From: JAAELZ01 sp965209105
GTDB lineage: Bacteria > Pseudomonadota > Gammaproteobacteria > Arenicellales > Poriferihabitantaceae
Assembly: GCA_965209105.1 (NCBI GenBank)
Contig: CBDBQB010000030.1
Location: 1-64,000 of the forward strand
Direction: 5' to 3'
DNA: 64,000 nucleotides
Part shown: positions 53,162 through 63,083 of the stretch, one piece after another
How the letters are laid out: every line of letters begins with the position of its first letter
Position numbering within the stretch: the stretch's first letter is position 1
Notes under the pieces: generated by a model
What the model saw: the letters and a program-made list of their open reading frames with translations, nothing else
Told to the model about the DNA's origin: nothing
The model's database searches: none
Position numbers and translations under genes: made by a program

Positions 53162-53320
53162 GAGAGCTTTGCATTAATCAGATAACGAGTAAAAATGGTT
53201 AAAATTCCCCTGTTTTTCGTTGGGAAACTGGCCAATAGCCCGCTATTAGCTGCATTTCCCGCCTTAAACAGAGAAATTTTACCTCATTTTTCTTTCGCCA
53301 CTGATTTATGCAAAACTCTC
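53162..53320. mobile_element. 159-bp palindromic MITE with 5-bp target duplication (copy 2)
   Basis: The left end GAGAGCTTTGCATTAATCAG pairs with the right end CTGATTTATGCAAAACTCTC. Inside, AAAATT / AATTTT, GGGAAA / TTTCCC and the centre CAATAGC-CC-GCTATTAG continue the stem. TAGAA flanks both sides (53157-53161 and 53321-53325). It lies just after the tlpA stop, between tlpA and ppk2. Centre, size and duplication length match 14789-14946. The remaining spacer of 53038-53161 holds nothing recognisable. Confidence 0.88.
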
Positions 53321-53328
53321 TAGAAATA

Positions 53329-53853
53329 TTACAGCAGTGCAGCGAGCGCTTGTTCCAGCTCCGCTTCAGACATCAAACCAATTTTTTTCGCGCGTAACTG
53401 TCCTGATCGGTCATACACCAGCGTTAATGGCAGGCTGCCATTGCTTCCCAATGTCGCTAACCATTTTCGGCCTTGTTTTGGATCCGCAATTAATTGCGGA
53501 TAATCAACCCCCATCGAATCTACGAAGTGTCGGACATCCTCAGCGTCGTCATGAGCGATACCGATAAATTCTAGCCCTTGCGCGAGGTGTTTTTGCCGGA
53601 TAGCCATGAACATGGGTATTTCAGTTCGGCAGGGCTCGCACCAGGTTGCCCAGTGATTGATCACAAGGACTTGGCCTTGCCAATCCGATAGCTTCGTTTC
53701 GCCACCCTCTAAGTTTTGCCAAACTTCGTCGGGCAGTGTTTGCGTACTTTCTGCGGCGAGTTTAGGTTCTGTGGGTATTTTATTTGCACCCAATTGCCAA
53801 CCCAGCACTAAGCCGAGTAACGCCAAGGCACCGACTGTCCAGGATTTCATCAT
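53329..53853 (-). CDS. TlpA-type periplasmic thiol-disulfide oxidoreductase
   Basis: 174 residues. An N-terminal membrane anchor (~5-22) precedes a thioredoxin fold with the active site WATWCEPCRTEIP (CEPC, ~residue 72). The conserved cis-Pro region (GSLPLTLVYD) follows. It reduces periplasmic protein disulfides, probably fed by the DsbD encoded 23 nt upstream on the same strand. CEPC is the motif of TlpA/ResA-like reductants rather than of DsbA oxidants. Confidence 0.9.
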   Translation of the reverse strand: MMKSWTVGALALLGLVLGWQLGANKIPTEPKLAAESTQTLPDEVWQNLEGGETKLSDWQGQVLVINHWATWCEPCRTEIPMFMAIRQKHLAQGLEFIGIAHDDAEDVRHFVDSMGVDYPQLIADPKQGRKWLATLGSNGSLPLTLVYDRSGQLRAKKIGLMSEAELEQALAALL

Positions 53854-53876
53854 CGTTTTAGGGGGCGGGCTGGTTT

Positions 53877-56246
53877 TTAAATTGAACGAAGATGCTCAAG
53901 GAACTTATCCGCGCGCATATAGCCATAAAAATTCTTGTCTTTTAACTGTTCGCCCGTCGCGTTGAAGAATAAAACAGCGGGTGGCCCGAATACGCCGTAG
54001 CGTTTTTTCAATGTTTTGCGCTTGTCATCCTTGGGGTCGGTCACGTCGACTTGTAGCGCCACGAAATTTGCTGCAAGTTCCGCGCGAACGGCGGCGTCTT
54101 TAAAGGTGGTCTCTTCCATCTTGAGGCAATCCAAGCACCAATCCGCGTAATAATCGATAATCACTTTTTTATTGCTTGCGCGTGCCAGTGCAAGTTTTTC
54201 ATCGAGTGCTTGGACTGAATCCACCCGGGTAAAAACATGCTCACTCACCCTGCCACTATTTTGGCCTGCCGGCGCATTCGAAAATAAGCGCTCTGGCAGC
54301 GGTTTTAATATATCGCGTTGCCCATAAATTGCGCCGACCAACGCTAAGACGCCCCAAATTAGTAATAAGGTCCCCACGCCTTTAAACAACTTTTGCCAGC
54401 CCCCCGCGGTTTCGCCCAGAGATTGTGTGGCGCCCAAATATATCGCAACGATTATAAATAGAGCAGCCCACAGATACAGCACGGGGACAGCGGGCAGTAC
54501 GGAGAGTAAGTAAATTGCCACCCCGACCAGCATCACCCCAAATACGTATTTGACTTTATCCATCCACATGCCTGCTTTGGGGAGCAGATGTCCGGCTCCC
54601 ATGCCCAGCATGATGAGCGGAATGCCCATGCCCATCGCCATGGCAAACATAATCAAGGCGCCGAGACTGGCAGAGCCTTTTGCAATGGCAATGCCCAAAA
54701 ATGAAATGAGGATGGGTGAAACACAGGCGCCTACAATCAGCGCGGAGAAGATGCCCAAGACAAAAACCATTGGTATCGAGCCGCCTTTGATGCCCTGAGA
54801 TTTAGTGGCCATTCGAGACTGAATAAACGAAGGCATTTGAATTTCAAATAAACCGAACATCGAGAGAGACATAATAAAGAAGATCAGCGCCAGGGTGCCG
54901 ATTGCCCACACATTTTGAAAATAGGCTTGCAGCTGATCTCCCGTCGCACCCGCGACCGCACCGATAGCCGCGTAGGTAACCGCTGTTCCAAGGACATAAA
55001 CCCCCGCTAGCCAGCCAGCTTTGGCCTTGGTGATATCCTCGCCTTGTCCTGCAATGACGCTGGACAAAATCGGAATAAGGGGTAGTACGCAAGGCGTAAA
55101 TGTTAATCCAATGCCGGCAACAAAGGCGGTCAATAATACCCAAAATAGGGTTTTATTTTCTACCTCACGGGTCTTTTCCACGAGTGACTGTGAGGTTTGC
55201 GAGCCGGCGATTTGCGCAGCCAATGTATCTGTAGAGGTGCTTTGCGCTATCGCGCTTTGGATCAAATTTGGAATCGAGAGCTTGAAATTTTTATTCTGCG
55301 GTGGATAGCACACGCCCAGTTCGGCGCAGCCTTGGTATTGGGCATTCAGGCTAAGGGTTTCGTCGCCACTGGCTTTAGCGAGTTTAATTAATGCATCGAA
55401 AGTATGTTTATATACGGTCACTTCGCCAAAATATTCATCCTGCTTGAGTTCGCCTGCAGGCAGTGACGGTGGTGCCAAGGGATGAGAGTCTGAGCTGAAT
55501 TTTATTTTATTTTGATACAAGTAATAACCATCGGCGATTTCAAATCGCACGTTAACCCCGTCGCGATCAGTGATTGCGGTGACGTTAAACGCCTCATCGG
55601 GCGGTAGTAATTCATCTTCGGAGGTTTCGGCGCCGAGCAGATTGCGCAATTCATCAATCGAACTTAGCGACTTACCGGCGGTAGTTTGATCACTCGTCAG
55701 GTTCATTTGCGGCGCGAAGTCGGCAGAAGGCTCGGCCATCATCTCTGCCAGGGGGTTTGCCGCTTCGACCGTTGCGGCAATAAGATTAATGGGAATTTCT
55801 TTTTTAATGGGCGGGTAGCAGACGCCTATGGGCTCGTTGCAGCCCTGCCCTTTAACGGTTAACACCAGCTGGCGTGAATCACTGACGACCGGAATTTCAA
55901 AATCAGCCTGTTGTAGATATACTTCAACATTGCCAAATGCGGGATCTTCCTTGGTTTTACTCTTGGGATAACTGTACTCAATTTCAATCGGCTCTCCCTT
56001 GCTGTCCGCTAGGGCGAATGAAAGTTTGTCTCGGTACATATAGTAGCCATCTGCGATTGTCCATTTAGCGCTTAGACCCGTACGGGTGGGTCGCGCTTCG
56101 AATGCAAAGGCAAGGTCGGGAGGCAATAGCTCGTCGTCTTGCGCGTGGACAGCACTAAAAGGGGTGTTGACACTGGCCAAGCCGACAAGGAAGTAAGCGG
56201 CCAAAGCGAGCGGGGCGAATACGAAGTATGGGCGCGTATTAATCAT
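53877..56246 (-). CDS. dsbD: Thiol:disulfide interchange protein DsbD with duplicated N-domain
   Basis: 789 residues, against about 565 in Escherichia coli. After the signal peptide come two periplasmic alpha domains: one at ~38-155 (DELLPPDLAFAF; GCNEPIGVCYPP) and one at ~205-325 (DELLPPDEAFNV; GCAELGVCYPP), each with its Cys pair. Eight membrane helices follow (~355-600, FTPCVLPLIPILSS with the first membrane Cys). Then comes the C-terminal thioredoxin-like gamma domain with DWCLDCLKME. It carries electrons from cytoplasmic thioredoxin to periplasmic partners. The duplication is the unusual part. It pairs with tlpA downstream. Confidence 0.93.
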   Translation of the reverse strand: MINTRPYFVFAPLALAAYFLVGLASVNTPFSAVHAQDDELLPPDLAFAFEARPTRTGLSAKWTIADGYYMYRDKLSFALADSKGEPIEIEYSYPKSKTKEDPAFGNVEVYLQQADFEIPVVSDSRQLVLTVKGQGCNEPIGVCYPPIKKEIPINLIAATVEAANPLAEMMAEPSADFAPQMNLTSDQTTAGKSLSSIDELRNLLGAETSEDELLPPDEAFNVTAITDRDGVNVRFEIADGYYLYQNKIKFSSDSHPLAPPSLPAGELKQDEYFGEVTVYKHTFDALIKLAKASGDETLSLNAQYQGCAELGVCYPPQNKNFKLSIPNLIQSAIAQSTSTDTLAAQIAGSQTSQSLVEKTREVENKTLFWVLLTAFVAGIGLTFTPCVLPLIPILSSVIAGQGEDITKAKAGWLAGVYVLGTAVTYAAIGAVAGATGDQLQAYFQNVWAIGTLALIFFIMSLSMFGLFEIQMPSFIQSRMATKSQGIKGGSIPMVFVLGIFSALIVGACVSPILISFLGIAIAKGSASLGALIMFAMAMGMGIPLIMLGMGAGHLLPKAGMWMDKVKYVFGVMLVGVAIYLLSVLPAVPVLYLWAALFIIVAIYLGATQSLGETAGGWQKLFKGVGTLLLIWGVLALVGAIYGQRDILKPLPERLFSNAPAGQNSGRVSEHVFTRVDSVQALDEKLALARASNKKVIIDYYADWCLDCLKMEETTFKDAAVRAELAANFVALQVDVTDPKDDKRKTLKKRYGVFGPPAVLFFNATGEQLKDKNFYGYMRADKFLEHLRSI

Positions 56247-56393
56247 AGATAAATCTTTTTATTGGGCGTTCGAGAATAGCTCGAGCGTGTGAGTACTGGT
56301 ATGACTGTATTTTACCTTACAAGTTCAAGGATCAGTAGCACTAGCAGTATAATGTAAGTGGCATGACAGCTCGCTGATAAATCGCCCGAAACG

Positions 56394-56738
56394 CTAGTGC
56401 TCTATATTGAACAATTGATCCAAGACTAAAATCTCGGCCAGTAGCGAGTCGGTAGGCTGGTCGATTAGCTTGAATTCTTCTTCTGCCAAGGGATGAATAT
56501 CACAGACCGTTGGCAAGGCCGAGTGATTCATTAACAGCGTGCGCATCTTAGGGATCATCACCCATTGCAGCCATTCTAGGACACTCATGGTGTCATAGCA
56601 AAAGGGCGTGCTGCTCTTGAACGCACTCGGTTTCGGCGGCGTGTTTGTGTAAAGATTCATCGCGCGCAGGGCGTCTTCTATACGGCAAATTTGTGCCTCA
56701 ATCTGATTGGGCTGGTCGAATTCACTGCGCGCAGTCAT
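56394..56738 (-). CDS. yqcC: YqcC family protein
   Basis: 114 residues. It matches the YqcC/DUF446 pattern: an N-terminal helix with IEDALRAMNLY, then AFKSSTPFCYDTMSVLEWLQ and WVMIPKMRTLL. The function is unknown; in enterobacteria the gene often precedes truC (tRNA pseudouridine synthase), which is not here. No signal peptide. It is divergent from fxsA. Confidence 0.85.
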   Translation of the reverse strand: MTARSEFDQPNQIEAQICRIEDALRAMNLYTNTPPKPSAFKSSTPFCYDTMSVLEWLQWVMIPKMRTLLMNHSALPTVCDIHPLAEEEFKLIDQPTDSLLAEILVLDQLFNIEH

Positions 56739-56853
56739 GTTAAATCATCTAGATTTTTATGGGTTCGACCGCATATTATAGGGACGTTCATAATTTGGAC
56801 AACACTCCTCGTAAATTTTAGCGACACGCATTAGAACCTATCGATAATTACTC

Positions 56854-57267
56854 ATGGCTAAGCTTTTCTTACTTTTTCTGTTTGTTCCACTCATCGAGAT
56901 TTATTTCTTAATCGAATTGGGCTCGGTGTTGGGGGTGGGCTTTACGCTCTTTATGGTGGTATTTACCGCATTATTGGGCGCTGCATTGGTTCGCTATCAA
57001 GGTATAACAACGCTAGCCCGCGCGCAGGGCGAGTTACTTAAGAACAAAATGCCCGCCAGAGAAGTCCTTGAGGGCGCGCTATTGTTGCTCGCAGGTGCAT
57101 TCCTGCTTATCCCCGGATTTTTCAGCGACGCTTTGGGTTTCTTTCTGTTAACACCGCCGCTCCGTCAATTTCTTGTGCAACGATTTTTAAAAAACAGAAT
57201 TCAATCTTCCCCGATGCCAGCACCAGATGGTCGCGTCATCGATGTTGAGTACAAAGATCTGGATTGA
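56854..57267 (+). CDS. fxsA: FxsA inner-membrane protein
   Basis: 137 residues. LFVPLIEIYFLIELGS at the start, a membrane pair, and the GAFLLIPGFFSDALGF signature with a basic tail. FxsA was named for suppressing phage F exclusion when overproduced; its normal role is unclear. Its position directly upstream of groESL is conserved in gammaproteobacteria. Confidence 0.9.
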   Translation: MAKLFLLFLFVPLIEIYFLIELGSVLGVGFTLFMVVFTALLGAALVRYQGITTLARAQGELLKNKMPAREVLEGALLLLAGAFLLIPGFFSDALGFFLLTPPLRQFLVQRFLKNRIQSSPMPAPDGRVIDVEYKDLD

Positions 57268-57426
57268 TTATATCTTTGACTGAATAGGCCGCCTGATGCT
57301 GGCCAAGCTTCGAAATATTAGAGCACGATTGGGCTGCTAAGCCGCTTACTGTTCTCTTGCAAGCGGTGTAATTGTGTGCCGAGGCGCCAAAAAGCTGTTT
57401 TCACGAAAATTATGTCATTTTTTCTA

Positions 57427-57480
57427 TTGAATTTTGAAACGCGATCACTATGATTAGCACTCGCCGAGCGAGAGTGCTAA
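57427..57480 (+). promoter_or_regulatory. groESL promoter overlapped by a CIRCE operator
   Basis: CIRCE is TTAGCACTC-GCCGAGCGA-GAGTGCTAA at 57454-57480, a perfect inverted repeat bound by HrcA. A sigma-70 promoter, TTGAAT (57427-57432), 16 bp, TATGAT (57449-57454), places the transcription start at about 57461, inside the operator. HrcA would block initiation, and heat would relieve it. Confidence 0.93.
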
Positions 57481-57575
57481 TTTCGCTTATAAAAATGGTT
57501 GCCTATAGTCTGTTTTGAACGAAGGATTATTTAAGGTACACAATATTTAACCAATGAAACATAGGAGTTAAGAGA

Positions 57576-57866
57576 ATGAACATTCGTCCTCTTCATGATC
57601 GAGTCGTCGTCCAACGTGTCGACGAAGAAACAACGACTGCCGGCGGCATTGTACTGCCCGGCTCTGCAATGGAAAAGCCGATGCAAGGCACAGTCCTCGC
57701 AGTTGGCAATGGCAAAATTGCTGAAAACGGTGATGTCCGCGCTTTGGATGTCAAAGTAGGCGACAAAGTCTTATTTGGGAAATTTTCGGGCACCGAAGTC
57801 AAAGTGGATGGTCAAGAGGTTTTGATCATGCGCGAAGACGACCTGATGGGCGTTATCGAAGGCTAG
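57576..57866 (+). CDS. groS: Co-chaperonin GroES
   Basis: 96 residues. It starts MNIRPLHDRVVVQRVDEE; the mobile loop TTTAGGIVLPGSAMEKP, which docks on GroEL, is intact. TAGGAGTT lies just before the ATG. It forms the seven-fold lid of the GroEL cage. The groEL gene follows after 119 nt, an unusually long gap that shows no separate promoter to the eye. Confidence 0.97.
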   Translation: MNIRPLHDRVVVQRVDEETTTAGGIVLPGSAMEKPMQGTVLAVGNGKIAENGDVRALDVKVGDKVLFGKFSGTEVKVDGQEVLIMREDDLMGVIEG

Positions 57867-57985
57867 TTGCGCCGTTCTCTAGACAGCTCGCTTGCGGCGC
57901 TGATAGAGCAACCATACAGAAAATTAATTCATTCACGTCACTTTGAAAGTGGCAACGAACACAAACTTATTGAGAGGAAATATAA

Positions 57986-59626
<1,641 letters not shown>

Positions 59627-59651
59627 GCCTTCGCTTTTTAAGCGTACCCCT

Positions 59652-59684
59652 AAGCCTCGGCCACGAAAGTAGTCGGGGCTTTTT
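59652..59684 (+). terminator. Intrinsic terminator of groESL
   Basis: AAGCCTCGGC (59652-59661) pairs with GTCGGGGCTT (59672-59681) around CACGAAAGTA, ending in a T run. The remainder up to 59840 holds nothing else recognisable. Confidence 0.85.
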
Positions 59685-59840
59685 ATTTGCTGAATGGCTT
59701 AATAGTTGTTAGAACAGAAGAATAAATTACGCGATTTTTACTCATTAATTTGTGAAGATGGCAACATACCTTGATTTGAGTTCTGATTCCTTTTCGGGCA
59801 CACTGTACGGCTTCGTTTCAAGTTTTGCGCCACTACATCA

Positions 59841-60683
59841 ATGCAGTCTTTAGCTTGGCTTACATTATTTATTCTGCGTGCCATGCGGGCACTCTTCTCT
59901 GGGCCAAATCGCTGCTTGATTGTGCTTTGGGTAAGCATGGGAAGCGGGCAAGTTGCGATTGCTGAAAATGCTGATGATGCCTGTTACCACAATAACATTC
60001 GTAACGCGCTGAGTTACGGTATAACGATGAATAATTTAGGGGAGAAACTAAACAAGCCTTACAACTTTGCTGCACAAAACAGACCCTCAACGCCACTCCC
60101 TCTTATGGTCAATAATACTGGCTTGAAAAACTCTGCGGCGAGTGTCGCAAGTAGTTGTAATTTTGTTCATAGCGGCATGCCTGGGGTGGGAGAGAACCTT
60201 TTCGCAGGTACTGAAATTACGGGCACTAGCCAGAGCGAGTGGGAAAGCAATCGAGTGTGGAGAATCGAAAATGCCATTCATACATGGGCCGACGAAGCTC
60301 GGCTCTTGAGTTATCCCGTTGGTGCTCCGACGGTTGGGTGCAATAATGGATTGACGGGTGTGAATTGTCGCGCTGCGATTGGGCACTATACTCAAATGGT
60401 TTGGGATAACACCACGCAAGTGGGGTGCGCTGAACAATTTTGCCCGAGCGGTATTACTAGCAGTAGTATTGCGCTCGGGAGCCTCCCTTCGACAATGTTA
60501 GTGTGTCATTACAGTCCGCAGGGAAACTATGTGAGTGGTGCGAACTATCTCGGGCCCTATTCAGGATCAGGGGTACAGTCCCCGGCGGCTAGCCCGCCGT
60601 CAATTAATACATGTTATTCAGGAAGTTCTTCCGGTGGTAGTGGTTTCGTGATCGCGCCGATTTTGCTGCTGCTGGACGACTAG
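59841..60683 (+). CDS. Exported CAP (SCP/PR-1-like) domain protein with hydrophobic-acidic C-tail
   Basis: 280 residues from the ATG at 59841. The signal peptide may better start at ATG 59883 (MRALFSGPNRCLIVLWV). The CAP domain (~60-235) is of the bacterial type, with GHYTQMVWDNTTQVGCAEQF (CAP1) and LVCHYSPQGNYV (CAP2). Functions range from proteases to lipid or glycan binding; none can be chosen. After a Ser/Gly-rich linker it ends GFVIAPILLLLDD, the same kind of tail as the SGNH hydrolase at 9677-10903. No convincing ribosome site is seen for either start. Confidence 0.85.
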   Translation: MQSLAWLTLFILRAMRALFSGPNRCLIVLWVSMGSGQVAIAENADDACYHNNIRNALSYGITMNNLGEKLNKPYNFAAQNRPSTPLPLMVNNTGLKNSAASVASSCNFVHSGMPGVGENLFAGTEITGTSQSEWESNRVWRIENAIHTWADEARLLSYPVGAPTVGCNNGLTGVNCRAAIGHYTQMVWDNTTQVGCAEQFCPSGITSSSIALGSLPSTMLVCHYSPQGNYVSGANYLGPYSGSGVQSPAASPPSINTCYSGSSSGGSGFVIAPILLLLDD

Positions 60684-60748
60684 GCTTTATCGAGACAGAT
60701 GTTGTCCGATCTTCGAGCGTGTGGGGTTTTGCCACGAGTGCATGATTC

Positions 60749-61414
60749 GTGAACCAAACTTGGAGAGCTTCGCTAGATCGCGAACATTCTGGACTCCTTA
60801 GTTCTACGCAAGCACTGCTGGGTGAAACAGAGCGTGTCCGATATGGCGAGCTTCTTCAGGTCAATAGACGCGAACAATATTTACTGTCGCGAGGTCTAAT
60901 TCGCATCGCGCTGTCTCGACAATATGGCAAACCCATTGCGCACTGGAAATTCCGCGAGCGCGCCGCAGCCACACCCCTTCTCGAAAATCCAACACTGGCC
61001 CCGCTAAACTTGAGTGTTAGCCACTGCGGTGACTGGGTGTTGGTCGCGCTGAGTGAGCAAGTCGTGGGAGTCGATATTGAATCGATCAAACCGCGCAAGC
61101 AATTAAGCGCCATTGCGCGTCGGGTGTTTACCCAAAATCAATGTGGCGCTCTTTTTAAACTCGATGTGAAAGCAGCGCTTGATGAGTTTTATCGCCTTTG
61201 GACAGCCAAAGAAGCGCTGTATAAAATTGACCCAAACCCTAAAACCCGAGTGCGTTTGGTGTCCTCAGCGCCATGGCCATTAGATAATTATTCGGTTGCT
61301 CATACAAAGTTCGAGGAGCAGATGGCTTCAATCGTTGCAAAAGCCCCTATCGATCAGTTCAAGCATTTTGAAATGTTAAGCGAGCATGATATTCGGCAAG
61401 GGAGTTTTTTCTAG
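60749..61414 (+). CDS. 4'-phosphopantetheinyl transferase (Sfp-like)
   Basis: 221 residues from GTG. It transfers the phosphopantetheine arm from CoA to carrier proteins. The two ACPS signature blocks are visible: VVGVDIESIKPRKQ (Mg-binding Asp and Glu, residues ~107-120) and DEFYRLWTAKEALYKID (~150). The N-terminal half supports the Sfp/HetI-type two-subdomain form. No carrier-protein, fatty-acid, polyketide or peptide synthase genes are nearby, so a general role is likely. Confidence 0.88.
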   Translation: MNQTWRASLDREHSGLLSSTQALLGETERVRYGELLQVNRREQYLLSRGLIRIALSRQYGKPIAHWKFRERAAATPLLENPTLAPLNLSVSHCGDWVLVALSEQVVGVDIESIKPRKQLSAIARRVFTQNQCGALFKLDVKAALDEFYRLWTAKEALYKIDPNPKTRVRLVSSAPWPLDNYSVAHTKFEEQMASIVAKAPIDQFKHFEMLSEHDIRQGSFF

Positions 61415-61479
61415 AACACACTTGCTCGACCCGTTTATATAAATATAATTGTAGGCCTTATAAGCAGTCACTATTAAAA

Positions 61480-61911
61480 ATGCCCAAACAAAAAAGTGTT
61501 CAAGAGATCCAGCCCAAAGTCGTGCATGAAATGCTCGGGGAAGATCCGCGTGCCTTGTTGATCGATATCCGTTCGGGGATGGAGTTTTTGTTTGTCGGTC
61601 ACCCCAAAGGCGCGGTCAATATTGCTTGGATAGACGAACCCGATTGGATCGTCAATCCAGATTTTACACCGCAGATTCGGAAACTAATGTTAGGCGGTGT
61701 ATCGTGCAGCACGGAAGATGGCTGCGCTCCCATCATTTTAATTTGTCGCAGTGGGAAACGATCAATGGAAGCGGGTACCAAATTATTGGAAGAGGGCCTG
61801 CAAAATGTTTATTCCGTTGCGGGAGGTTTTGAAGGTGAGCTGGATGCGCAGCACAAACGCAGTACGATCAATGGTTGGCGTTATGATGGCTTGCCTTGGG
61901 CGCAGTGTTAA
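61480..61911 (+). CDS. Rhodanese-like domain protein
   Basis: 143 residues. A single rhodanese domain with LLIDIRSGMEFLFVGHPKGA, and active-site loop ICRSGKRSMEAG with the catalytic Cys. The segment between holds GGVSCSTEDGCAPII, an insertion with two more cysteines. It ends WRYDGLPWAQC. This form occurs in sulfur-handling proteobacteria; the acceptor is unknown. Cytoplasmic by sequence. Confidence 0.88.
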   Translation: MPKQKSVQEIQPKVVHEMLGEDPRALLIDIRSGMEFLFVGHPKGAVNIAWIDEPDWIVNPDFTPQIRKLMLGGVSCSTEDGCAPIILICRSGKRSMEAGTKLLEEGLQNVYSVAGGFEGELDAQHKRSTINGWRYDGLPWAQC

Positions 61912-61924
61912 TAAAGGGTAGCGT

Positions 61925-61961
61925 CCCCTTTATCCCCCTTTATCCCCTTTATCCCCTTTAT
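61925..61961. repeat. Short tandem repeat, about four CCCCTTTAT units
   Basis: The 9-10 bp unit CCCC(C)TTTAT runs four times after the rhodanese stop, then decays to TCTTCCCATTTAT. Slippage-prone; no function is apparent. Confidence 0.8.
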
Positions 61962-62040
61962 CTTCCCATTTATCTATAAAATCCTGCGATGCTCGGCTGC
62001 CTCAAACGGGAATCTCAGAAACTATTTTCAATGAGGGCAT

Positions 62041-62530
62041 TGTTTGTGGCGAGCTGTATCCAAATAATCCGCATTAGAAATGAGTGGCCGAGTTTAAGAT
62101 TTAATTTAATGGAAGAAGCGAGGACTGTCTGAGCGCAGCGAGTTCCGCAGCGGCATTAAATTAAATCTTAAACTTGGGAACCCGAAGGGCCATCATTTGT
62201 GGTGTGTTTTCTTGGTTCGTTCTTTTGCACAAACAAAAGAATGAACGCCCGCCACGGCAGTGGCAATGTTAGAGCATAGTTTCAATCAGTAGATTGCCAC
62301 GTCGCTTTGCTCCTCGCAACGACAGGATTTACGGAAGTTCGACGAACGCTATACTTAAGAAGTTGAATTTTAGTTTGGGCAACTCTTTTCTCACTTTTTG
62401 CGTGGCCAAAATTAGGCAAAAAGGCCACCCGATCGCCAGCCCTTCGGGTTCCCTGTGCTTCTCGTTCACGCTCAAACAGTGCTCGCACTATTCCATAAAA
62501 TCCTGCGATGCTCGGCTGGCTAAAACGGGA
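62041..62530. repeat. Compound intergenic repeat, right copy 1 (modules A+C+B)
   Basis: It is the same modules as at 736-1757, here in full order: the TTTAAGATTTAATTTAATG palindrome (about 62093-62172), the GTTCTTTTG hairpin, then TTGCCACGTCGCTTTG and the TTGGGCAACTCTTTTCTCAC block, ending GCTCGGCTGGCTAAAACGGG. A 35-bp piece of the module end also occurs at 61977-62011. Confidence 0.88.
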
Positions 62531-62563
62531 ATAGTAGACGCTACTGTGTTAGAGGGAGTTTGT

Positions 62564-63076
62564 TGTTGGTGGTGAACTGTATCCAAAAAGCCCGCATTAG
62601 AAATGAGTGGCCGAGTTTAAGATTTAATTTAATGGAAGAATCGAGGACTGTCTGAGCGCAGCGAGTTCCGCAGCGACGTTAAATTAAATCATAAACTTGG
62701 GAACCCGAAGGGCCACCATTTGCGGTGTGTTTTCTTGGTTCGTTCTTTTGCACAAACAAAAGAATGAACGCCCGCCACGGCAGTGGCAATGTTAGAACAT
62801 AGTTTCAATCAGTAGATTGCCACGTCGCTTTGCTCCTCGCAACGACAGGATTTACGGAAGTTCGACGAACGCTATACTTAAGAAGTTGAATTTTAGTTTG
62901 GGCAACTCTTTTCTCACTTTTTGCGTGGCCAAAATTAGGCAAAAAGGCCACCCGATCGCCAGGCCTGCGGGTTCCCTGTGCTTCTCGAATTTTACGGGTA
63001 CTGCGCAAGCGTTTACGCTCAAACAGTGCTCGCACTGACCCGAAAAACTCTGCGATGCTCGGCTGGCTCAAATGGG
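62564..63076. repeat. Compound intergenic repeat, right copy 2 (tandem, period 523 bp)
   Basis: A near-identical second copy of the preceding unit; equivalent points (TGAGTGGCCG) lie at 62081 and 62604. Small open frames inside both copies are repeat by-products. It ends within 8 bp of the next gene's stop. Confidence 0.88.
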
Positions 63077-63083
63077 GTTTTTA

